In this document: positions 10,801-20,885 of the stretch, piece by piece
Numbering within the stretch: position 1 is the first letter of the stretch
Layout of the letters: each line of letters starts with the position of its first letter
Assembly (NCBI RefSeq): GCF_001577835.2
Contig: NC_029532.1
Coordinates: forward strand, 8,737,996 to 8,801,995
From: Coturnix japonica
Lineage: Eukaryota > Chordata > Aves > Galliformes > Phasianidae
Direction of reading: 5' to 3'
DNA length: 64,000 nt
Position numbers and translations under genes: made by a program
The notes under the pieces: generated by a model
Databases searched by the model: none
What the model saw: the letters and a program-made list of their open reading frames with translations, nothing else
Told to the model about the DNA's origin: nothing

Positions 10801-12182
10801 CTGAGCTGTTAGTCACTTCTAGGGCAGTGAATTTGTTTGAGAGTTTTGGTGGGGCTTTTGGGGGTTTTTTTTTGTTTGGTTTTTTTTGTTTTTTTCTTGT
10901 CTGTGAGCAGGAGGAAAGTGATCAGTCTGTATCCAAATGTATATTTGGTAAATTTCATTTATCTCCCCATAAGCTTCATTACTTTAATAATCCAACCTTG
11001 AAAATTCTGTATATTTTTATATTGCTCACTTCTGCTGTTGACAGCAGTAAGGCGAATATCTTCTGAAAACTAGAATTATTGTACACACAGGAGGCTGTCA
11101 AATTTTTCCATTACTGTGAAGCCACTCATTGTCCTGTCAGTGGAAGAACGTCTTCTGTTATGACACCTGACTTCATTTGTATTCCATTCCAGTACTAAGC
11201 TGTTAATTACCATGTAATCTATGTAACCAAGATTCCCAAAAAAATATCAAAAAAGCTTAGCGGGGTTAGGATGTCCTTTAGATGTGTATCTGACCCTTCG
11301 GAGGGAGGAGGTTAATATTCACACACTCCTGTAGTAGATTTGTTAGTGCTTTTTTTCTTTTTTTAAGTGTTACCTTCAAAGTTGCATGCAGCAGCTATCT
11401 TCGTTTAATGGATGAGCAGGTAGAGTCTAGAGAATACTGTCCATTACAATTTTGGTTTTACCTTTTATTCATCTGAGATGTTTGTGTTTAAGAAACTTTG
11501 TTCCATATCAAAAAGGGAGGCTGAGCAAAGGCTGATAACACTGAAGTCCCTATGTTGTTGAGTCTGAAAGAATGGAGTCACTTGTAATTTCAGCCCTTTT
11601 GAGCTGAAAGGTGAGGTGACCTTTCTCTGAATTCTGAGAGCCCATAGCAGTATATTGAGTGTTTTGCTTTAATAGAATTCGAACATTTCTCAAAACAGAT
11701 GATTTTTTATTTTTTTTTTTTAAATAATTTAAATGTTTAATTGGATAGCTAGAATACTTCAGCTGTAAGCTGACAATGCCCTGGGGGAAGATGCTGGAAA
11801 ACAAAACGGTACATTTTTAACGTGATTAAATTGTAAGTTCTGATTTTGCTTGAAGCCTGTGTGTGTCGATTGCTGCTTTGTTTTGTTTTGTTTTGTTCTT
11901 CATGGGATTCCATATTTCTTCCAGAAATATAAGTGCTTATGCAAGTCAAGTGAATCTTCCTTAATAAGCTATATGTTTTTATTCTAAACAAGTCATTTAT
12001 AATAGTAAAACTGCATATCTCGATATTTTGTGAGATGTTAATGCTTGTATTGCAGAGGTTGGATAGATTTGTCTATAAATATTGCTGTCTTAATTGTACA
12101 GCATGGTTTTAATTTAATGTTACTGTTCAATATTTTCTTCTTATAGAAGAGTCTCATGCCCCCCTTTTGTATAACATGTTTT

Positions 12183-12188
12183 AATAAA
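12183..12188 (+). terminator. ZBTB43: Distal poly(A) signal AATAAA, likely ZBTB43 end
   Basis: AATAAA in TTTTAATAAATGTT, followed within 15-35 bases by a T-rich, TG-containing stretch. The most convincing far end of the ZBTB43 transcript by sequence. Confidence 0.5.
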
Positions 12189-12205
12189 TGTTATCTGTCA
12201 ACTTT

Positions 12206-13784
12206 GTAATGTTTTCTTAAGCCTGAACGAAAGGAATGCATGTCTAGTACTAGTATTTAATATTTCACTTTTACCAAATTAAGTATTCAAACAATACTTT
12301 AAATCCAAAAGTTGTTCATATATAACTTTATTAAATATGTAAAGAAAAAGTTGTAGCGTGTTTTCTTGAAGTACTGAGCATGCCACCTTAGCCTAAGAAA
12401 ACACTAAACAAGAAACTGGTTTTTTAAAACACAGGTAGTTGATGGATTTCTGGAGTTGGTCCCAGTTTTATCTGCAGCTTAGATAAGCAGTTGTCACGTG
12501 AGTCTGAATTCATCAAACAGGTTTTCCTGTGGCTGTGTTGATGTTGTTGGGTTGGTTTGTTTGTTCAATTTTTGGGTGTTTTTTTGTTTGTTTGTTTTAC
12601 AGAAAAAGATATAAGTACAGACTTATGAAATCTCCCCAGTTGCTCACTTAACAGTAGAGACAAGTGCACACTCAAAATGCCTACAGAAGTAGGTACAGAT
12701 AAGGCATCTAATTTCTCTTGTCAAAGTACAAAAGAAATTTCATGCAGTGTAAATGTGTTAACAATTAAGCTTATGTTCCTCTGAGGATTCCTCTTCTGTT
12801 TAAGTTTAAACACTTACCAAACAATTTGTATTGTCCAGCCTCTATTGGTTCATTCCTCATGGAGCTGTCTTAGCTGATGCATCTTACTCAGCAAGTCAGT
12901 GCTTGCTACCTAAACAATAAATCAACTTACTTTCATTTAATGCATATTGAACTGATTTTCTTGATAGATCAGGTTTGCATACCACAGTCCTCCATATTTA
13001 GCAATTTTGAACAGAATATGACATGAGGAAATTCAATTACCATTGCTGTTAGTTACACTTTCCATACACTCAAAAGAAAAAGCCCAGAGTATTGTGCCTG
13101 TTCAGTATTAGTCATTTGATTTCCAGCAATAAGTGTCTTATTTAAGTTTGCTATTTATGCCCTGGTCAACTCGCTCAAGCAACTTAGTCATGTTGACTGT
13201 GGAGTACCTAATTTCTGAAGATCATCTTCCCTCTGCTTTATAGGGAGAGAAAGACATGCCTCCAGAAGGTAAATTGTGATGTCTGAGTTGCAGAAGGTGA
13301 TCGTCGTAGCAGTAGTTGTTCTCCATCCAGTGTTACAGCAAGCTGTGAGTTTAGCAGTGAACTGTTGCCACATGTATGCTATGAGCATGTGCAGGGCTGT
13401 AAGGGCAAAGGACAGCGTAGCAAATATGACCTTAATTCCCAATTCATGACGCTCAACAGAGGTGGTTGTGCACAGCTGGGGGCAGAGGAGACCCCTCCCG
13501 ACGTATCCCAAGTTTTCTTGCTGCCTCTCTGTGCACTGGGAATGGATTTATCATCGACATCGTGCCTGGCAGCCGGAGTGGATGTTTTTTGGGGGTTTGG
13601 TTTGTTTGTAGTTTTCTAAAAAGCTCTCAAAATACATCAGATCACATATTTCCAGTAATGTTTCTGGTTGATGCTGAGCCATTCATAGTAAACACGTTTT
13701 TATTATCTCTGTTCCAAATTCCTCGCCCCAGTTAATTTTTGAATGCGTGTTATGAAGCCCAAGACTGACGTTTTAGGCCCGTAC
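12206..13784. other. Intergenic region between ZBTB43 and ZBTB34
   Basis: No gene recognised. A minus-strand frame of 107 codons (13188-13511) with a hydrophobic stretch (IKVIFATLSFALTALHMLIAYM) and an overlapping plus-strand frame of 84 codons (13365-13619) lie in a slightly GC-richer patch, but neither matches a family I know. The sequence rises into the ZBTB34 CpG island at about 13785. Confidence 0.55.
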
Positions 13785-13937
13785 GTTTTGTGTTACCCAG
13801 AGGCTTCGGTCACGGCTCCGCTCCCTCCTGTGGCAGCTCTTTAGCGCGGAGCTCCGCGCTCCTCCGCCGCTCTGCCGGCCGCGCTCTGCCCGCACTCGGT
13901 GGGGCGTGGCGGGCGCCCGGTGCCGGCGCACGTCACC

Positions 13938-13949
13938 AGGAAGCGGAAG
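13938..13949 (+). promoter_or_regulatory. Tandem ETS-type motif, ZBTB34 promoter
   Basis: Same 12 bases as at 2666-2677 in the paralogous ZBTB43 promoter, here about 118 bases before the exon 1 donor (155 in ZBTB43). Confidence 0.5.
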
Positions 13950-13979
13950 CGCCTCCAGCGGAATTATTTCCGGGTGCGA

Positions 13980-14067
13980 AGAGCTGAGGGAGCGGGCGGG
14001 AAGCGACGGTGGGAGCGGGCAGGAGAGGGGCCGGGACCCGCCATGTGAGACACCCTGACAGCCCCAG
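13980..14067 (+). other. ZBTB34: ZBTB34 noncoding first exon (5' end approximate)
   Basis: The 3' border is the donor GCCCCAG/gtgagc at 14067/14068; the 5' border is a guess. The exon carries an ATG in strong Kozak context (CCCGCCATGT) at 14043 that is followed at once by TGA, a start-stop upstream ORF. Spliced to 18398 the leader continues to the main ATG at 18420. Confidence 0.55.
14043..14048 (+). promoter_or_regulatory. ZBTB34: Start-stop upstream ORF (ATGTGA) in ZBTB34 leader
   Basis: ATG directly followed by TGA, with GCC before the ATG. Such minimal uORFs are known to hold ribosomes on leaders and reduce downstream initiation. Whether it is in the mRNA depends on the true transcription start. 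Confidence 0.45.
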
Positions 14068-17000
14068 GTGAGCGGCGGGCGGGCCGGGCCCCGGGGCTGC
14101 GGCGGTTCTCCCGTGGGGGCGGAGGCCGCTCTCGGGGCGGGGGGTTCCAGCCCCTGACAGGCCCCGCAGGGGCGGTGGCCCCGCGGGACAGCCGCGCAAA
14201 GCTCCCGGTCGTGCCGCCGTGCGGCCGCTGCTGTCGCGAGCCCCGCGCTGGGCCGTGCGGGCGGTGGCTGCGCTGCCGCGGCCGACCCTGGCGCCGCCGA
14301 GCTCGCTCTCCTCTCAGCCGCATCTTACAGAAAGCTGTCGCCGCGTAACCTGAGTCTGTGACATACGTGGTTCCGATTTGCAATTAGAGAGGACGAACGC
14401 GAGTGCGTCTGGGCCTATTCTTAGTCCGAACGGGGCTCGGCATAAGCAGCGCCCCGTGCTCGGCTGGCTGCAGTGCTGCTGGACCGGCACCGGCTGTGGA
14501 GCTGCTGCCAGAAGTTAGCGCGCCTTTCGACTGCCGCTGATCCGCTTGAGGAGTTGGAAGTTCTTGTTAGGACTCGGTCCGTGTAGTTAAAAGGGCCCTT
14601 CAGAAGCTCTGAGGTGCAGTGTGCACGATTAGGTTCATTACAAAATAAAGCAGAGTTGAAGGTGAACATGGAATAAGTCTGATTTGCCCCATAAACACGG
14701 ATATGGGAAATCCCAGACACGAGGAGGGAGGGGAGGAAAAGAAGTGATATAGATATTTGCACTGTATATACACACAGCACTAGTCAGTTATTTCTGTAAT
14801 AGTTAATGGGTTTATCATTATAATAGATAAAAGCTCAGTCTCTATGCATTTCATAAAGGCCTGGCTGTGCCTATATTGCACGTCTGATCGTGCAGTCAGT
14901 TGTTTCTTTGATTTCAATAATAACTTCTCAGAATGTACCTCAGAGTTGTCAGACATTTAGGAAATAATAGGAAGTGTGGGATGTAACTATTCAGGATTAA
15001 ATAAACAGCATTCTGATGCTTCTGTATTAGGAAGTTGGTGCACAGAAGAAAAGGCAAGCAATTGTAAGGGGTCAATTTGAGAATAAGGGAGGAGAACAGC
15101 CCTCAGACCAGCAGTCTCATAACTGCTGTCTTTGGATATTTGCTCAAATAAGAGGTTTTCTGTTGTTGGTGTTGTTGTTTGTTTTTATGGAAGATCTTAA
15201 ATAGGCAATTCTAATAATTGCCTTGGTGCTCCATACTGAGAGCTGAGAATAGCATTGTAGTGTTTACAGCATTAGTACTTTATATGTACATGTATAGAAC
15301 TGAAGTGGTTAATATTAATAGTCATTATGTTAATATTAAAATTACCCACCCCTTAAAGTGTATTCTAAGGATGGCCAATACGATGTTGTCTATGTTCTGT
15401 ACATACACTTGTTGCTCTGTCTGTAAGGATACTCATCCTGCTGTAGTCAGGTGAAAAATAAATCATTTTCAATTCCTGTTGAATAAATGTCAAAATTTGT
15501 TAAGAACTTCCTACAAAAACAGAAGGGTTAATGTATTACTCATATACGAAAGTGATGGGATTGTATCCTGTGATGCTTTAGGATAGCAGAGCTTGCATTA
15601 TAGACATGAATTTTCCTTTGTTTTCTACTATGGATGTTTTGGAAGGTGTTGCATATCTATCCACAGAAAGAGAATTATGATACTCATTTCCATTGTAGTA
15701 TTTTGATGCCTGCCCATGAAAAGTATTCAAGAACTAGATTTGCTAGTAGCTGCACTTCAGCTTGTGGTGGCTGGCTTTAGTTTATTTAGGAAACATGGGT
15801 TATCCTGTATTTTGTGAGGTAATGTAACTTTAAATTTGCTAAGCAGTCTTCACTATTATAGCAAATAGTTTGGACTAAAATATACATTCAGTGTAGCACT
15901 CATTTTCAAAGCTCTTTTGAGATTAATAGTAAAGTATGTGTACCTTTTCCTGCAGTCTTTTTAATACAGATAATTCACTGCAGTTCACTAATTCAGGTTT
16001 TGACAAAAATGATCATATTTCTTTGTCTTCCAATGGGTACTTCTAGCTTAGTTCAGAGCTTCCCAAAACTTGAGATGTTTTGTGACTTAATTGTGCAGGT
16101 TGATTTGTGAATGGCCACGACTGGGAGGAAAGAGAACTTAAAACCCTTTAAAAAAAAGATTATAGTTATTATTCTTAAAGAGAACTGATTAGTTTCATAG
16201 CCCTTTATTTTTGTGAGACTGTAGCAGAAATGCTAAGTCATGGCCTGAAACAGGGATTGAGCGCTAGGTGAGAATGCAGGGCCAACCCAGGGGAGCTGGG
16301 GTGTGTGCAGTGTACCTGAGAGACCAGAAGGGGTGGAGCCAGGATCCACCTCTGCCCAGACCTCATTTAAGGGTTGGCAGGGGAGGCAAAGAGTATCTCC
16401 ATGATCACAGCTGATAGGGATAGCTGATTCATGGATTAAAAATACTTTTGAATAATAATGTGTTTTTGCTATAATGTTGTAAGCTCTCACAGGTGGGTAA
16501 GTAGTACAGTAGTAAGTACTAAATACTACAAAATTTAAAGGAGGATAATTTGAATTGTTCACCACTCAGTGAGAACAGCAGAATGTATATTGGAGTATGA
16601 ATGATGTTAAACAGGTGCAGACTTAGAAGCAGAAATTAATACTTAACTGGCAGACGCACAACTTCATGTTGTAGTTTTCAAGATGTTTTCCTGGTGTTAC
16701 TGTGTGATATCAGAAAAATGAAATACTGATCATGTTTTATCATTATCTATTCTTGCTGGCTTTTTTTTTTTGGCTTTGTCCTGGTTTTAAATATCAGTTA
16801 CTAAAACTCCAATGAAGAACAGTTTACTGGTTTTCTCAATAATGCTCATCAGGTCAGGAAGGTGGCTATCTTGTTTATCTCCTATTTGTAGAGACAGCAA
16901 ACCGTTGTTTTAGTGACAGGTGATACAGCTCCAGTTCTTACTTGTAAGTTTTTTATAATATTCCTATTGATTTTTGTTTTTAAAGTTGGTGAATTTTCAT

Positions 17001-18397
17001 GATTTAATTTAATTTGTTCATGTGCCTTATTACAGCATGTAACATAGGACATAAATAGGAAAAAAAAATCTCTTAGTATGTTGTGATACTTCAGGGATGC
17101 TTCCTGGATTAGGAATTCAATTAGTGACATTGAGATCTGTTTGTCCAATTGGACGAGCAGATACGGTGGCAATATTGTGTGTTTACACTACTGTGTTAGT
17201 AAGAATCACAATGAAAGTCTGAAGATTCTTGGGTACTTAATTAGGGTGTATAATGTTAATTGATGCCTGCTACATACACTCTCAAGGGAAAAATGTTTAT
17301 TAATTCTTTTTACAGTATCATGGAGTGCCTTTATTTAGATTGTTTCCTGAAATTTATACATTTATTTAAAACCTCTTAGAACACCCTTTGCTGCTGGATC
17401 AAGAAAACGAATACTAATGGGATCAAATATATGTTAAACTTTAAATGGTAAATTGTCCTAGCTAGGAAGTGATTACTGTGTTAGATAAGCTTCAGAGCCT
17501 TGAAGGAGGAATAAATGAAAATCACAAAAAGAAGCTTAAAAAATTGAATGTTTGCTGGTGATTCCCGCTCTTTTCCTTCAAATAGTTCTTTGCCTACTAA
17601 CTCATTCTTTGTCAGGAAACCTGACACAGTGAGTAAACAGTTTAGAATTGAGTCCACACTTAATTATTTACTTCATTCGATTTCTTTGTTTGGGATGTAA
17701 ATATTGAATGATGGATTTATTTAATAATTATTGAGATTATTTTTTTAAGGAGGTGCATGGTTTTTAAAGACAGAAATGCAATTGATGACAAATTTATTTC
17801 GGAGATTAATATGCTACATATCTGGACCTAAGGAATACAGTTTTAATTTAAAAGTATCTCTGTGTGTGTGTGTATTCAAACAGATGTTCTTCTGTTAATT
17901 TTCCTTAGTAGATTTTCAAAACTGCATGAAATACCTTCCAAAAATAATTCCTGGACAATTTATATGTACAGTTCCCTGCAAGTGGCCGTGTAGTCACCTG
18001 CTTCAAGACAGCGAATACTGTGATCTTTTTGACTCGCCTCGTGACTTTAATATTCTTTTGAGAGTGTGGGACAATTATTCTGTAGTCTTTACTAGGGAGA
18101 AAAATTATAAAGTTCCTTTTAGCTTTGATACAGACTGTCCAATGGACCCTGTCATGTTATAAACAGTTGAGTTCTGAATCTTACATAGGGATAATTTGAG
18201 TGAAAGCATTGCAAGAAATAGGTAGATTGAGACTCTTCTTCTCATATTGCATCAAGTTTCTATACTGACAGTTTTGTAGTAACACACCTTGAACGGATCA
18301 AAGCGGTAATTTAACTTCAGCATGCAGAAGTGTTTCTTTTTGGAATGGAAAACTGTGTATTCATTCTCAGTTGTAAATGTTCTTGTTTTTCTTTCAG
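14068..18397 (+). other. ZBTB34: ZBTB34 intron 1
   Basis: From donor gtgagc to acceptor tttttctttcag at 18397. GC-rich at the start, then AT-rich. It contains a GC-rich patch at 16230-16420 and an open frame of 78 codons at 17926-18162 of unknown meaning. No further exon could be supported. Confidence 0.65.
16230..16420. other. GC-rich patch of unknown origin inside ZBTB34 intron
   Basis: About 190 bases rich in G (words such as GGGGAGCTGGGG and GGTTGGCAGGGGAGG) inside strongly AT-rich intron sequence. No open frame of note and no repeat family that I recognise. It could be an old repeat or an intronic element. Confidence 0.3.
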
Positions 18398-18419
18398 ATT
18401 CCACTTTACATCAGTAGAA

Positions 18420-19919
18420 ATGGACAGCAGCAGTTTCATTCAGTTTGATGTGCCTGAGTACAGCAACACTGTTCTGAGCCAGTTAAATGAACTCCGCTTG
18501 CAAGGAAAGCTGTGTGACATAATTGTGCATATTCAGGGTCAGCCATTTCGAGCCCATAAAGCTGTCTTAGCAGCCAGTTCGCCATATTTCCGTGACCATT
18601 CAGCGTTAAGCACCATGAGTGGCTTATCAATATCGGTTATTAAAAATCCCAATGTTTTTGAACAGTTGCTTTCATTCTGTTACACTGGAAGGATGTCCTT
18701 ACAACTGAAGGATGTTGTTAGTTTTCTAACTGCAGCTAGCTTTCTACAGATGCAATGTGTCATTGATAAATGCACGCAGATACTGGAGAGTATTCATTCA
18801 AAGATCAGTGTTGGTGATGTTGACTCTGTTACTGTTGGTGCTGAAGAAAATTCAGAAAATCGCAATGGAGTTAAAGACAGCAGCTACTTTGCCAACCCTA
18901 TTGAGGTATCTCCCCCCTATTGCTCTCAGATGCGACAGTCAACAGCAAGCAGTGATCTTAGGATGGAAACTACTCCAGGCAAAACTCTACGTAGTCGACT
19001 GCAAGAAGAAGGGCATTCAGATCGAGGAAGCAGTGGGAGTATCTCTGAATACGAGGTTCAAATTGAGGGTGATCATGAGCAAGGAGACTTGATAGTAAGA
19101 GAAAGTCAGATTGCAGAGGTGAAAGTTAAAATGGAAAAGTCTGACAGGCCAAGTTGTTCTGATAGCTCTTCCCTTGGTGATGATGGATATCATACTGAAA
19201 TGGTGGATGGAGAGCAAGTAGTAGCAGTAAACGTTGGTTCCTATGGGTCTGTTCTACAACATGTTTATTCGTTTACCCATGCCTCATCACAGGCTACTGG
19301 TGTGTCTGAATCTTTTGGAAACCTTAACAATTCAAGTCCTTCAAGGTCAATGCTGAGCTGTTTCAGAGGGGGTCGGGCACGCCAAAAACGGATATCCAGT
19401 GGTCATTTACATAGTGATGTTCAAGGCTTGGTGCAAGGGACTGATGGTGATTCCATGGTGAGTAATACAGGATATGAAAATAGTCCACAGGAAAGAAATG
19501 CAAGAGGTCACTGGTATCCATACAACGAGAGGCTGATTTGTATTTACTGCGGAAAGTCTTTCAACCAGAAAGGGAGCCTTGATCGACACATGCGGTTGCA
19601 CATGGGAATAACTCCTTTTGTGTGCAAATTCTGTGGGAAGAAATACACCCGCAAGGACCAGCTTGAGTATCACATTCGCGGTCACACAGATGATAAGCCC
19701 TTTCGCTGTGAGATCTGTGGCAAATGTTTTCCTTTCCAGGGTACACTAAACCAGCATTTGCGAAAAAATCACCCTGGGGTAACAGAAGTAAGAAACAGAG
19801 TGGAGTCTCCAGACAGAACAGAAGCATTTGTGGAACAGAAAGTAGATAATGATGCTTCAGCTTCTGAAGCCATGGATTCTAGTATGGAAATTCATGCAAT
19901 GTCTAACACATCTGATTAA
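18420..19919 (+). CDS. ZBTB34: Zinc finger and BTB domain-containing protein 34
   Basis: A nuclear BTB-zinc-finger protein, probably a transcriptional repressor like its relatives. I start it at the ATG at 18420, 22 bases inside the coding exon (acceptor at 18397), which gives MDSSSFIQFDVPEYSNTVLS and 499 residues against about 500 remembered for human; the upstream in-frame ATG at 18330 lies in the intron. The BTB domain covers about residues 28-123, with LCDIIVHIQGQPFRAHKAVL. A Ser-rich acidic middle follows, with a SUMO-consensus VKME at 236-239. Three C2H2 fingers lie at 373-452: C374/C377/H390/H394, C402/C405/H418/H422 and C430/C433/H446/H451, joined by MGITPF and TDDKPF linkers. The whole frame is one exon. 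BTB and finger layout mark it as the tandem paralogue of ZBTB43. Confidence 0.95.
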   Translation: MDSSSFIQFDVPEYSNTVLSQLNELRLQGKLCDIIVHIQGQPFRAHKAVLAASSPYFRDHSALSTMSGLSISVIKNPNVFEQLLSFCYTGRMSLQLKDVVSFLTAASFLQMQCVIDKCTQILESIHSKISVGDVDSVTVGAEENSENRNGVKDSSYFANPIEVSPPYCSQMRQSTASSDLRMETTPGKTLRSRLQEEGHSDRGSSGSISEYEVQIEGDHEQGDLIVRESQIAEVKVKMEKSDRPSCSDSSSLGDDGYHTEMVDGEQVVAVNVGSYGSVLQHVYSFTHASSQATGVSESFGNLNNSSPSRSMLSCFRGGRARQKRISSGHLHSDVQGLVQGTDGDSMVSNTGYENSPQERNARGHWYPYNERLICIYCGKSFNQKGSLDRHMRLHMGITPFVCKFCGKKYTRKDQLEYHIRGHTDDKPFRCEICGKCFPFQGTLNQHLRKNHPGVTEVRNRVESPDRTEAFVEQKVDNDASASEAMDSSMEIHAMSNTSD

Positions 19920-20829
19920 AATATTACACAATAATAAGTGCAACGTAAACAAGCACATTAATAATGTATTTTTAAAAACTTTTATTCTTTTGGTAGTCTT
20001 CATTACAAGTATAAGAGCCTTTTAATTTTCCTGACCTTCTGGAACTTGTTTTGAAATCGTTTCTGGAAAAGGCTACATAAATATTCTTTGTTTCTGTAGG
20101 AGGTTGGGTTGGTGGATTTTGTTTGTGGTTTTCTTTTTTTTTGTTTTCACTTTTGAAAATGCTTAAAATATAAAAGACTGTGCTAGGGAACAGATGGGAA
20201 GAGTCTGATAAAGTGTCCCTGCTGGTTGATCTGGTAAGACACAAATTCCAGTGGAGAAAGATATTAGAATAAGATTTGCATCTCTGCTGGATACACCAAG
20301 AAGCTGTAGGTTTTTTTAATTTAATTTTATTTTACTTTATTTCCTAGATCCTACTGCTGATAATGAGGGTTACGTAGCAGTGGGGAAAGAGAATATTACA
20401 CATTTGATTCCCTCATGTGTACCAATGAATTGGGTTTTTTTCTTCCTAACTGTTTTTGATAGTCTGTTTATATATATAAATTTGCTTTATATATATAAAA
20501 TGCTTTCACTTTTCCTATTCTGGTTGAAGTGAATGTAAAAATATGTGAAGGTTTATACCATGTACCATTCTTTCAACTGCTAGATCTCCTCTGTCTAGGG
20601 TTTAGGACTTCAGACTATGGGAGAGTCTTTTTGGTTTTAGAAGAATGTTTGGTTTTCCTTTTATTACTTCGTGTGCAAATGAGAGCAAAGTGTACTACCT
20701 TGTTTTAATGGCTTTGCTCTGTAACATTTGTAAACCAAATGCCATAAATCTATTAAATTATGGTTAAATTGTTAAGGGGTTTTGTTAGTTGTCTAGAACA
20801 TAAACTGGGCAACCTGTGGTGCTGACCTT

Positions 20830-20885
20830 TTTATATATATAGAGATAGATATATATCTATATATATATATTATATATATATATTT
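20830..20885. repeat. TA-rich microsatellite
   Basis: Mostly (TA)n with ATAGATA interruptions, running into a poly(A) tract at about 20886-20900. Confidence 0.9.

Larger units (their letters stand above)
6896..12205 (+). other. ZBTB43: Probable long 3' UTR of ZBTB43
   Basis: AT-rich, without splice-bounded coding sequence. Poly(A) signals AATAAA occur at 6933-6938, 9588-9593 and 12183-12188, so short and long forms are possible. I place the end near 12205 because the last signal is followed by a T/G-containing stretch and the sequence style changes soon after; this is inference. A hAT-like relic lies at 9333-9448. The open frame at 9032-9577 (181 codons) overlaps that relic and shows no domain. 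Confidence 0.5.
13785..14330 (+). promoter_or_regulatory. ZBTB34: CpG-island promoter of ZBTB34
   Basis: Very GC- and CpG-rich, no TATA box. It holds a CACGTCA element (13929-13935), the tandem ETS-type motif AGGAAGCGGAAG (13938-13949), a TTTCCGGG site near 13967 and several GC boxes. The first-exon donor (CCCCAG/gtgagc) lies inside at 14067/14068. Confidence 0.85.

Noticed and set aside
13790-14383. Open frames through the ZBTB34 CpG island
   Set aside because: Same composition effect; Arg/Pro/Gly-rich with no family.
18330-18419. Upstream in-frame ATG that would lengthen ZBTB34 by 30 residues
   Set aside because: Lies before the acceptor at 18397, hence in the intron, and the extra residues do not fit the known N-terminus.
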